NCBI RefSeq assembly: GCF_000756655.1
Contig: NZ_ARXU01000002.1
Coordinates: 310,001 to 374,000, forward strand
Direction: 5' to 3'
From: Alcanivorax jadensis T9
GTDB taxonomy: Bacteria; Pseudomonadota; Gammaproteobacteria; Pseudomonadales; Alcanivoracaceae
Length of the DNA stretch: 64,000 nucleotides
Part shown: in pieces, positions 1 through 7,437 of the stretch
Position numbering within the stretch: the stretch's first letter is position 1
How the letters are laid out: every line of letters starts with the position of its first letter
Notes under the pieces: model-generated
Told to the model about the DNA's origin: nothing
The model's input: only the letters and a program-made list of their open reading frames with translations
Database searches by the model: none
Program-made: the position numbers and the translations under genes

Positions 1-757
1 CCTGCTCGCGCCATTGCCGGTTCAGATACACAGTGCGGTCCGGCTGCAACTCCACGGATACCGCCGTACAGTTACGCGTCCATTTTCTGTCCGCCTTGAT
101 CACACGGCGACGCAGCAAACGCTGACAGGAGGCATCAAACCCCTCGCTGTTCAGCCCCCAACCCTCCATCGCTTTTTTGATCTCACGGATCAGAGGCTGC
201 TGGAAGGGGAGTTGAAACTGTACCGCCAACAAGGCCAGGTTGTTCTTCAGGGCGCGAGGGTCAAAAGACACCACTCGTTTCATTTCCCCGGCATCGATAC
301 AGTAAAGCCCCGCCTCTGACACCATGAAGTTGCCGGGGTGAAGATCCTTCTGAACCCAGCCAAGCCGGAACAACTCCCAGACCAAGTTCAGCATCCGGCC
401 AACCAGCTCCGGATCAAAACCGGCACCCAGTACGGTTTGCAGATCAGAGCCCGGCAGTTTTTCCAGTAACAAGACAGCGTGGGGGCCCTGTTGATACAGC
501 TTGAGCACACCGGGTACCGGCATCGCCTGCTCGGCGAGCATGGTCAGCGTCTCGGACTCAGGGCGGGCATGCTGGCCACCGTCATTAAAGAAAATCTTGG
601 CAACAACCGGTTGTCCCTGCCAGGTCCCGGAGGCCACCAGGCGCTTGCCCGGAACCAGGCGCAAAACCTGCTCACCGACGAAGGTCGCGCCAGCTACCGT
701 AACCTGAAACGGCGACTCATCCTCCCACTGCCGCGTCGACAACGTCTCGATATTCAT
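1..757 (-). CDS. Putative LPS-core kinase, partial (3' end outside window)
   Basis: The reading frame starts at the ATG at 757 and runs off the window edge after about 252 codons, so the C-terminus is missing. A protein-kinase-like fold is indicated by W-V-Q-K-D-L-H-P-G-N-F, the catalytic loop with its Asp and Asn present, followed by Y-C-I-D-A-G-E-M, which supplies a metal-binding Asp. This matches the small APH/RIO-like kinases found in LPS core clusters, which are thought to phosphorylate core sugars on the cytoplasmic face. The start overlaps the stop of the upstream glycosyltransferase as ATGA, so the two are probably translationally coupled. The substrate cannot be told from sequence. 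Confidence 0.7.
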   Translation of the reverse strand, partial: MNIETLSTRQWEDESPFQVTVAGATFVGEQVLRLVPGKRLVASGTWQGQPVVAKIFFNDGGQHARPESETLTMLAEQAMPVPGVLKLYQQGPHAVLLLEKLPGSDLQTVLGAGFDPELVGRMLNLVWELFRLGWVQKDLHPGNFMVSEAGLYCIDAGEMKRVVSFDPRALKNNLALLAVQFQLPFQQPLIREIKKAMEGWGLNSEGFDASCQRLLRRRVIKADRKWTRNCTAVSVELQPDRTVYLNRQWREQ

Positions 758-1650
758 GACAGCCACAGGCTCCGGAGAAAGCGACGCAAGTAACGGGGAC
801 TTAATGCCTGCAGAGGGGATACCCAGAACAACTCCCGGTAAAGGCGACCCACATCCTGGTAGCGGCCCGCCCGTTCACACAATTTGATCAGGGAGATCAG
901 TCGGCGAGCCCGGTAAGGTTTGCGCAGGGCTTCCGCCCATTGCGGCAGACCATTATCGTCGAAGATTTTTGCTTCCAGAGAGAGCCCCACCTTGAGCGCG
1001 GCATCCACATCGTGACGCATGCTGCCCGCATGCTTGTGAATCATCGCCACCGGCGTGGAGAAACAGGCCACATCGTAATTCGCCAGAATATGAGCAAAGA
1101 CCGGCAGGTCTTCGGTATGACGCAACGCCGGATCATAACTCACCGATTCAAACAGCGATCGGTGCATGGCACAGGCGCCGTTGGAAATGGTCAACTTCTT
1201 GTTCAGATAGTTGGCAAAGTTCAGCTTGCGCTCAGCGCTGGCCTCCAGCGGTGCGATAGATGTCTGCCTGTCTGTCGTGGCAGACACATGACCTCCGATC
1301 AGCAACCGCGCCGAAGGGCAAGCCGTCGCACACGCCTGATATGCCTCCAGCGCGCCGGGACACATCTCGTCATCCGCATCCAGAAAGACTAACCATGGGT
1401 AGCGACTTTCTTGCAGCCCCCGGTTGCGAACCGCCGATAACCCCTGGTTCGTCTGGGAGATATAACGCAGACGCTGATCCCCCAGCGCCACCAGTCCCCG
1501 CATCACTATATCGGTGTCGTCCGTGGAGCCGTCGTTGACAACGATCACCTCCAACGCCGGGTATGACTGATCCAGCACTGAGCGCACGGCGCGTTCTACA
1601 CAATGGCCGTAATTGAAAACCGGAATGACCACTGAGAAACCCTGGTTCAT
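754..1650 (-). CDS. Family 2 glycosyltransferase, LPS core
   Basis: This 298-residue protein begins with the GT-A opening S-V-V-I-P-V-F-N-Y-G-H. It carries V-V-N-D-G-S-T-D-D-T near residue 40 for nucleotide-sugar binding and F-L-D-A-D-D near residue 93 as the DxD metal site. There are no membrane segments, so it should act at the cytoplasmic face. Its start overlaps the waaP stop as ATGA and its stop overlaps the next kinase start as ATGA. This places it inside the LPS core operon, adding a sugar to the growing core. Donor and acceptor are unknown. Confidence 0.85.
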   Translation of the reverse strand: MNQGFSVVIPVFNYGHCVERAVRSVLDQSYPALEVIVVNDGSTDDTDIVMRGLVALGDQRLRYISQTNQGLSAVRNRGLQESRYPWLVFLDADDEMCPGALEAYQACATACPSARLLIGGHVSATTDRQTSIAPLEASAERKLNFANYLNKKLTISNGACAMHRSLFESVSYDPALRHTEDLPVFAHILANYDVACFSTPVAMIHKHAGSMRHDVDAALKVGLSLEAKIFDDNGLPQWAEALRKPYRARRLISLIKLCERAGRYQDVGRLYRELFWVSPLQALSPRYLRRFLRSLWLS

Positions 1651-2495
1651 ATATCTTTTCCCGGATGATCATTGTATTGCAGCGGAAACCCCGGCGGCTT
1701 CTCGTAATACCGACGGTAGATTTTCTCGCCTTCCCGGCGGCTGGCATTGAGCAGTCTGGCGTGACGCTTGAGCACAGCCCGCAGGTCATCACCGAAGTAC
1801 ACCTTGAGAAAGCGCAGTACGTCCCGCCGCGTCATCCCATAACGGGCAGTGGAAAAATACAAACCACCCAGGTCCTTCACTTGCCAGCGCCAGGGCACAC
1901 TGCGACGCACCTGAGAACGATGCAGATCAATCAGGTACAGCGGACCAGTAGCGTCGTGCTCGGCCGCCGCATTTTTCGGTATCAAAAAATGGGCGATATA
2001 GAAATCACGATGGTTGATGCCGGCCCGGTGCATGCGCCCGGCGATATCTGCCACCCGGCAGATCAGCTGGCGCTTGAAGCACACCGGCACCGTCCCCTCT
2101 TCCAGCCAAGACTCGCCCAGATCCTCCAGGCTCAGGGTGTGCACCAGATCCTCGGTGACGATAAAGGACTGCAGACTGGCCGGGTTGCGTCCCCGAGCCC
2201 CGTAGCCAACCACGGTCATGGTATCCAGCCCCGCCGACCGCACAGCATCCACCGCGTTGACTTCCTGCATGGCGCCCAGCACCGGCAACTTGGCCTGGGT
2301 CAGGTTCTTGATGATCTCCCGCCAGCCGATACCACCATGGTATTTGAGAAAGTAACTGGTCTCGCCCACGTGAAAACGTAAAGTTCGGCGCCCTTCCCGC
2401 TCACGGAAAATATCCCCCTGCTGACACGCCGCTTGCTCGAAAGGGTCTTTGCCTTCCCAGGCGCTAGCCAGGTCATCGCGCAGAAACAGTTGCAT
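1647..2495 (-). CDS. waaP: LPS core heptose(I) kinase WaaP
   Basis: WaaP (RfaP) phosphorylates heptose I of the LPS inner core using ATP. The 282-residue product has the family catalytic loop N-H-R-D-F-Y-I-A-H-F with Asp intact, and L-I-D-L-H-R as the metal-binding segment. It also has F-L-K-Y-H near residue 50 for the ATP-contacting Lys. The frame is open further upstream, but the start at 2495 is preferred because an AAAGGGA ribosome-binding site precedes it and family similarity begins there. It follows waaG by 13 bases, as in the Pseudomonas waaFCGP order. Confidence 0.9.
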   Translation of the reverse strand: MQLFLRDDLASAWEGKDPFEQAACQQGDIFREREGRRTLRFHVGETSYFLKYHGGIGWREIIKNLTQAKLPVLGAMQEVNAVDAVRSAGLDTMTVVGYGARGRNPASLQSFIVTEDLVHTLSLEDLGESWLEEGTVPVCFKRQLICRVADIAGRMHRAGINHRDFYIAHFLIPKNAAAEHDATGPLYLIDLHRSQVRRSVPWRWQVKDLGGLYFSTARYGMTRRDVLRFLKVYFGDDLRAVLKRHARLLNASRREGEKIYRRYYEKPPGFPLQYNDHPGKDI

Positions 2496-2508
2496 GTGGA
2501 TCCCTTTG

Positions 2509-3600
2509 TTATGCCTTGTCCGCACGGCCTTCCAGCGCCCGCACGGCATGCTCCACCAGATCGTAGATATCACCGGTACGTGAAAACGCCCGGCCTTTTT
2601 TACGCCAGGAATCCCTGGCAGTGTCGAGCAGCACCTGAGCAGCGTCAGCCAGTTCTTCTGCGCTGACGCCGTCGGCCATGACCCGCCCCATATTGGCCTG
2701 TTCAATGTAGGGGGAATAGCCACAGGCCCGTGTGGTGAGTACCGGCAAGCCGGCAATCGCGGCTTCCAACAGTACGGTACCAGTGTTTTCGGCGTAGGCC
2801 GGGTGTAGCAGCAAGTCCGCTGACCATAGCCAGTGCGGCACATTATCCTGACCGCCCATGAAATGCACCCGGTCCGCCACGCCAGCGCGCCGGGCAATAC
2901 GATCAAATCGCGCCTTGCGATCATCGCCGACAATAAACAACTGCCCACGCCCCAGCGACGCTATCATTTCAATGGCCCGGTCCAGTCCCTTGGTCCGGAA
3001 ACCAGACCCCACGAACAACAGCATGGGTTCATCGTCGTCCAGGCCCAGATTCGCCCTGAACGCCTCCCGCAACGAGGCATAATTCTCCGGCAACACCCGG
3101 TCACGGCGGATGCCCGGAGGCAGCGACACAAAGCGGTTTTCCGGTGTGCGGTAATGTTTTATGAACAGGGCCATCTGCGGTGGAGAGATGGAAAGAATCC
3201 GGGTAGGGCTGTGTTCCGAAAACACTGCTCGCTCCATAGCCAACTTGCTGCCGTAACGAGGCAGCAGACTGCGGGGAAAATGATAGCGTTCGGCAAGACA
3301 GCCATCAGCCGCATAATACCAGTCCAACCCAGGCATCTTGTTGAAGCCCACCCGCAGGTCGAATTTATCCCAACGCTGACTCACAACCTCCGCGAAGGCT
3401 TTGTCACGGCCATGATTACTGGACGCAGTGACCGGAAGCAGCTGCACTGCTATCCCCTCTGGCGCAGGGTCGCCCTGCCACTGGCGCGCAAAAACAGTCA
3501 CCTGGTGCCCTTTTTCCACGGCGCGTCGAGCAATGGAAAGCATGTCCCGTTGCAACCCGCCGTAAGGAAAATATTCAAACAAGGCAAAAGCCATCTTCAT
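2509..3600 (-). CDS. waaG: LPS core glucosyltransferase I WaaG
   Basis: WaaG (RfaG) is a GT4 enzyme that adds the first outer-core hexose to heptose II. The 363-residue product opens with the family N-terminus M-K-M-A-F-A-L-F-E-Y-F-P-Y-G-G-L-Q-R-D. The C-terminal donor domain contains L-L-F-V-G-S-G-F-R-T-K-G and H-P-A-Y-A-E-N-T-G-T-V-L-L-E-A, the E-x7-E motif of GT4. The start at 3600 is chosen over in-frame codons further upstream because it overlaps the waaC stop as ATGA and matches the family N-terminus. Confidence 0.93.
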   Translation of the reverse strand: MKMAFALFEYFPYGGLQRDMLSIARRAVEKGHQVTVFARQWQGDPAPEGIAVQLLPVTASSNHGRDKAFAEVVSQRWDKFDLRVGFNKMPGLDWYYAADGCLAERYHFPRSLLPRYGSKLAMERAVFSEHSPTRILSISPPQMALFIKHYRTPENRFVSLPPGIRRDRVLPENYASLREAFRANLGLDDDEPMLLFVGSGFRTKGLDRAIEMIASLGRGQLFIVGDDRKARFDRIARRAGVADRVHFMGGQDNVPHWLWSADLLLHPAYAENTGTVLLEAAIAGLPVLTTRACGYSPYIEQANMGRVMADGVSAEELADAAQVLLDTARDSWRKKGRAFSRTGDIYDLVEHAVRALEGRADKA

Positions 3601-4622
3601 GCAGTGCATCTCCGCAATTCGAGCCACACCTGCCTGGGCTTAAGACTGCTGAAACAGGGCGGCTCCACGCCCTTGCCCAGTTCACCGCGATAGGTGCATT
3701 TTTCCTGCACGCAGGGTGCACACGGGAAATCCGCAGCCAACGAATGGGCCTGGATGCCGCGCACCCCGGTTAATACCGGGTCTGTGGGACCATAGAGCGC
3801 CACTCCAGGCAAGCCGGCAGCAGCAGCCAGATGGGCCAGGCCGGTATCCACGGCGATAAACGCATCCCATTCGAGGAATTTATCGGTGAGTTCATCCAGT
3901 CCCATTTTCGACAGGACCTTTGCCTGACCCAGGCCTTCGCTCAGGCGTTCGGCACGGGCTTTTTCCGCCTCGCTGCCCCAGGGTAGGAAAACCCGATGGC
4001 CTTCACTGGTAGCCAATTCCAGCAACTGGCGCCAGAAGGCTTCCGGATAATGTTTGGTCGGCCAGGTGGTGCCATGGCAAAACACCAGTTGTGCCGGGCG
4101 GCTCAACGGTGTGGGCACATGGCTGCGCGGCAGGCCGTAATCCGGGGCACCATCGGGCAGGTCGTACGACAGCGCCAGCGAAAACAGTTGCCGCACCCGG
4201 TCGATGGCATGCTGCCCCTTCGCCACCCGCAGAGGGTGATCGAGAGCCTTGGCAGACAAGCCTTCCCGTGCGGACTGTTTATCCAGTCCGAATTTTTCTC
4301 CGCGCGCCAAACGGGTCACGAAGGCGCTCTTGATCAGGCCCTGGGCATCGATCACCGCATCATAGGACATTGCCTGAATGGCGGACTTGAAGGCAGACCA
4401 TTCACCGGAGCGGCGAGCCTTGAAAGGATGTTTGCGCCAGCGGCGCAGGGCACATGGGAAAACCTGATGGACCGCGGGGTGGCGACGGGCCAGGTCGGCA
4501 AAGCCCTCTTCCACCACCCAGTCCACCTGCAGATCGGGAATGGCCGACAGCGCATCGGTCAGTGCCGGCAAGGTGTGGATCACATCCCCCATGGAGGAGG
4601 TCTTGATAAGCAGCACTCGCAT
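3597..4622 (-). CDS. waaC: LPS heptosyltransferase I WaaC
   Basis: WaaC transfers L-glycero-D-manno-heptose from its ADP donor to Kdo of lipid A-Kdo2. The 341-residue GT9 protein opens with M-R-V-L-L-I-K-T-S-S-M-G-D-V-I-H-T-L-P-A, which is diagnostic for heptosyltransferase I. Later come D-A-Q-G-L-I-K-S-A near residue 94 and the nucleotide-binding V-D-T-G-L-A-H-L-A-A-A near residue 260. It lies 3 bases after the InaA-like gene and overlaps waaG. Confidence 0.95.
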   Translation of the reverse strand: MRVLLIKTSSMGDVIHTLPALTDALSAIPDLQVDWVVEEGFADLARRHPAVHQVFPCALRRWRKHPFKARRSGEWSAFKSAIQAMSYDAVIDAQGLIKSAFVTRLARGEKFGLDKQSAREGLSAKALDHPLRVAKGQHAIDRVRQLFSLALSYDLPDGAPDYGLPRSHVPTPLSRPAQLVFCHGTTWPTKHYPEAFWRQLLELATSEGHRVFLPWGSEAEKARAERLSEGLGQAKVLSKMGLDELTDKFLEWDAFIAVDTGLAHLAAAAGLPGVALYGPTDPVLTGVRGIQAHSLAADFPCAPCVQEKCTYRGELGKGVEPPCFSSLKPRQVWLELRRCTA

Positions 4623-4625
4623 GGA

Positions 4626-5399
4626 TTAGCTACCCGCTAGAGCCTTGGACTTCCTTTCTAGGCGACCGAGTAATGAGCGCCCCTGAGTGCCCAGCTTGGG
4701 CTGTACCATATAGTGATGGAGGAAACGGATTTTATCACGGGCAGAAAAACCTTCAGAGCGCCGCGCCAAGCTATCCAGGTCCCGCAATCTGGGACGCAAT
4801 GCATGATAATGAGGCCGACAGCGTTCCATATCGATAAAGCGAGCATCAAAACGCTGCATCGCCTCCGACCAAGACACAAACACATGCTTGGGGTAAAGAT
4901 TCTGATGAACCAGGCCCCGCTCATGAAGCAGACGCACTACAGCGGCAACATCCCGAATCAGGGCAAACCGGCGAGCCGTAGACAACTGATCCAACGCCAC
5001 CTGATCCAGACTCTGGAACCCAGCAAGATCGAGACTCACCAGCATGGCTTCCCTGTCTCCATTAAGGTTGCTGGCAGCAAAGAACAAAGGCTCCGCCACC
5101 GGTACCCCAGCTTGCCAGCAGCCCATCAGTGCCTTGTATTCCTGATATAAGGTAGCCTGCCCAGATAGCGGATGCAGCAAGCTACGGCGCACATAATTAC
5201 GCTGGTGCTTGATATAGACTGTTGCCTCACCACCCCATGGGTCACTCACGCGCGCCCGAAAAACCTGACTGATACCACGCCCCCTATGGTTAGGTTCATC
5301 AATCAGAGTCTTATCCAGAGCCAACCAGTCACTAATCGTTTTCAGTCCATGTCCCTGCAGCGCCAACCGCCAGTGAGGATGGAAATAGCTAGCCTTCAA
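4626..5399 (-). CDS. InaA/LPS-kinase family protein lacking the catalytic Asp
   Basis: This 257-residue protein belongs to the InaA/WaaP-like fold. It has V-Y-I-K-H-Q for the ATP Lys, L-L-H-E-R-G-L-V-H-Q-N-L-Y-P-K-H-V-F in the catalytic-loop position, and R-F-I-D-M-E-R for the metal Asp. The usual H-R-D of WaaP reads H-Q-N here, so the catalytic base is replaced by Asn. Related InaA proteins may share this, so it may be a true pseudokinase branch with a structural or regulatory role. It sits between waaF and waaC, an insertion relative to the Pseudomonas order. Two lines that I counted by eye are about 45-55% GC, below its neighbours. Confidence 0.8.
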   Translation of the reverse strand: MKASYFHPHWRLALQGHGLKTISDWLALDKTLIDEPNHRGRGISQVFRARVSDPWGGEATVYIKHQRNYVRRSLLHPLSGQATLYQEYKALMGCWQAGVPVAEPLFFAASNLNGDREAMLVSLDLAGFQSLDQVALDQLSTARRFALIRDVAAVVRLLHERGLVHQNLYPKHVFVSWSEAMQRFDARFIDMERCRPHYHALRPRLRDLDSLARRSEGFSARDKIRFLHHYMVQPKLGTQGRSLLGRLERKSKALAGS

Positions 5400-5410
5400 T
5401 TCTGTTTCGA

Positions 5411-6466
5411 TTACTCACCTCCCACCAGTTGCTCCAAAGCATCAACCACAAGTTGCGGCGGCAGTTGGCGCAGACAGTTCAGATGCCCCAGCGGGCACTC
5501 ACGCTCAAAACACGGGCTGCACTCCAGGCCTAATCGCACTACCGCTACACGATCACCCAGCGGTGGCGTAAACCCCGGCGAGGTGGAACCGTACACTGCT
5601 ACCAGTGGACGCTTGAGGGCGGCGGCAATATGCATCAGCCCGGAATCGTTGCTGACCACCGCGGTGGTGGCCGACAACAGATCCACCGCCTGCTCCAGGG
5701 AAGTATTACCCGCCAGCACCACGGCATGCTCATCCGCACTGTTATCCAGCATCTCGACGATGGTATCAGCCACGGGCTGATCCTTGCCGGAGCCGAAGAT
5801 CCATACCTGCCCACCGTGCTCAATCCAGTGCTGTGCTACCGCCGCGTAATGATGCTCCGGCCAGCGCTTGGACGGACCGAATTCGGCACCGGGACACAGG
5901 CCCAGCACCGGCCGTTGCGTATCAAGGCCATGTGTCGCGATAGCGTCTTGAAGCGAGTCTTCACTGACTTCCAGGTGCGGCGCAGTAATGGTATCCAGTT
6001 TCGGTGCCGGCGCATCCGGTGACAGCGCCAGCGCTACAAAGCGCTGCACCATCAATGGGTGGCCTTCCTTGTCCAGCTTGCGCACGTCGTTCAGCAGGCC
6101 GTAACGCATTTCCCCACGCCACCCGATACGCTGCGGGATCTTTGCCGACCAGGGCACCAACGCAGACTTGAGGGAATTGGGCAGCACATAACTCTGCTGG
6201 TACTGACCACGCAGGGATTTGCCCAGCGCATGTCGCTCACCCAGCTTCAGGTCGCCATGATCGAAAGGCAGCGATAGCGCCTCGCGCACTTCCGGCATGC
6301 GCGACAGCAACGGCCGACACCAGGCCGGCGCCAGCACATCGATGGCACAGTCCGGGTATTGGCGACGCAGTTCGGAAAAAAGGGTCTGGGCCATTACCAT
6401 GTCGCCGACCCAGGACGGGCCGACGACAAGGATGGCGGAGGGCGAGTCGGACAAGAATGCCGGCAT
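5411..6466 (-). CDS. waaF: LPS heptosyltransferase II WaaF
   Basis: WaaF adds the second heptose to the LPS inner core. The 351-residue GT9 protein carries I-L-V-V-G-P-S-W-V-G-D-M-V-M-A-Q, the diagnostic N-terminal motif, starting near residue 12. It also has L-C-P-G-A-E-F-G-P-S-K-R-W-P for donor binding and V-S-N-D-S-G-L-M-H-I-A-A. The N-terminus is about ten residues longer than usual, but no better internal start is visible before the motif. It follows ilvE by 8 bases and heads the waa genes. Confidence 0.94.
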   Translation of the reverse strand: MPAFLSDSPSAILVVGPSWVGDMVMAQTLFSELRRQYPDCAIDVLAPAWCRPLLSRMPEVREALSLPFDHGDLKLGERHALGKSLRGQYQQSYVLPNSLKSALVPWSAKIPQRIGWRGEMRYGLLNDVRKLDKEGHPLMVQRFVALALSPDAPAPKLDTITAPHLEVSEDSLQDAIATHGLDTQRPVLGLCPGAEFGPSKRWPEHHYAAVAQHWIEHGGQVWIFGSGKDQPVADTIVEMLDNSADEHAVVLAGNTSLEQAVDLLSATTAVVSNDSGLMHIAAALKRPLVAVYGSTSPGFTPPLGDRVAVVRLGLECSPCFERECPLGHLNCLRQLPPQLVVDALEQLVGGE

Positions 6467-6474
6467 GCGCCTGC

Positions 6475-7401
6475 TCAGCTCACGTAAGTGAGCCAGTCTC
6501 CGTAGTTTTCATCCTGTTTGCCGCGCACCAGGTCGAAATACACCGCCTGCAACTGCTCGGTAATCGGACCACGCTTGCCTGCGCCAATGATGCGTCCATC
6601 CAGCTCCCGAATCGGCATGACCTCTGCGGCGGTACCCGTGAAGAAAGCTTCATCGGCGATATACAGCTCATCACGAGTAATGCGTTTCTCACGCACCGGA
6701 TAACCTCGCTCTTCGGCCAACTGAATGATGGTTTTGCGGGTAATGCCGTCCAGACAGGACGTCAGCTCCGGGGTGTAAAGCACGCCGTCGCGAACCAGGA
6801 ATACGTTTTCACCGGAGCCTTCTGCCACATAGCCTTCGTTGTCCAACAACAGCGCCTCATCGGCACCGCCGGACAGGGCTTCATTAAGGGCCAACATGGA
6901 ATTCATGTAATTGCCGTTGGCCTTCGCCTTGCACATGGTGATGTTCACGTGGTGACGGGTGTAGCTGGAGGTTCGCACCTTGATGCCCAGCTCCAGGGCT
7001 TCCGGAGACATGTAGGACGGCCATTCCCAGGCTGCCACCATGACATGCACTTTCAGATTGTGGGCGCGCAGGCCCATCCCTTCGCTGCCATAAAACGCCA
7101 TCGGGCGCAGGTAAGCGTGGGGCAAATTATTTTCCCGAATAGACGACAGGTGCGCCTCGTTGATCTGCTCTTTGGTGAAGGGCAGTTTCATGTTGAGGAT
7201 ATGCGCACTGTTGAAAAAGCGGTCGGTGTGATCCTGCAGACGGAAAATCGCCGGCCCTTTTGCCGTCTCATAGGCGCGCACACCTTCGAACACACCCATG
7301 CCATAGTGCAGAGTGTGCGTGAGCACGTGAACCTTCGCGTCCTGCCAGGGAACCAGTTCGCCATCCAACCAGATAAAACCGTCTCTTACAGCCATCGACA
7401 T
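6475..7401 (-). CDS. ilvE: Branched-chain amino acid aminotransferase
   Basis: IlvE is a fold-type IV PLP enzyme that interconverts Leu, Ile and Val with their 2-oxo acids. The 308-residue protein shows H-Y-G-M-G-V-F-E-G-V-R-A-Y near residue 32, the PLP Lys region C-K-A-K-A-N-G-N-Y near residue 160, and E-G-S-G-E-N-V-F followed by F-F-T-G-T-A-A-E-V. Translation may begin at Met1 or Met3. It is 36 bases from glnE and 8 bases from waaF. The glnE-ilvE-waaF order is conserved in Pseudomonas. Confidence 0.95.
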   Translation of the reverse strand: MSMAVRDGFIWLDGELVPWQDAKVHVLTHTLHYGMGVFEGVRAYETAKGPAIFRLQDHTDRFFNSAHILNMKLPFTKEQINEAHLSSIRENNLPHAYLRPMAFYGSEGMGLRAHNLKVHVMVAAWEWPSYMSPEALELGIKVRTSSYTRHHVNITMCKAKANGNYMNSMLALNEALSGGADEALLLDNEGYVAEGSGENVFLVRDGVLYTPELTSCLDGITRKTIIQLAEERGYPVREKRITRDELYIADEAFFTGTAAEVMPIRELDGRIIGAGKRGPITEQLQAVYFDLVRGKQDENYGDWLTYVS

Positions 7402-7437
7402 GGCAGTGATACTCCCAGAGCTAAGGACCTGCAGGTG

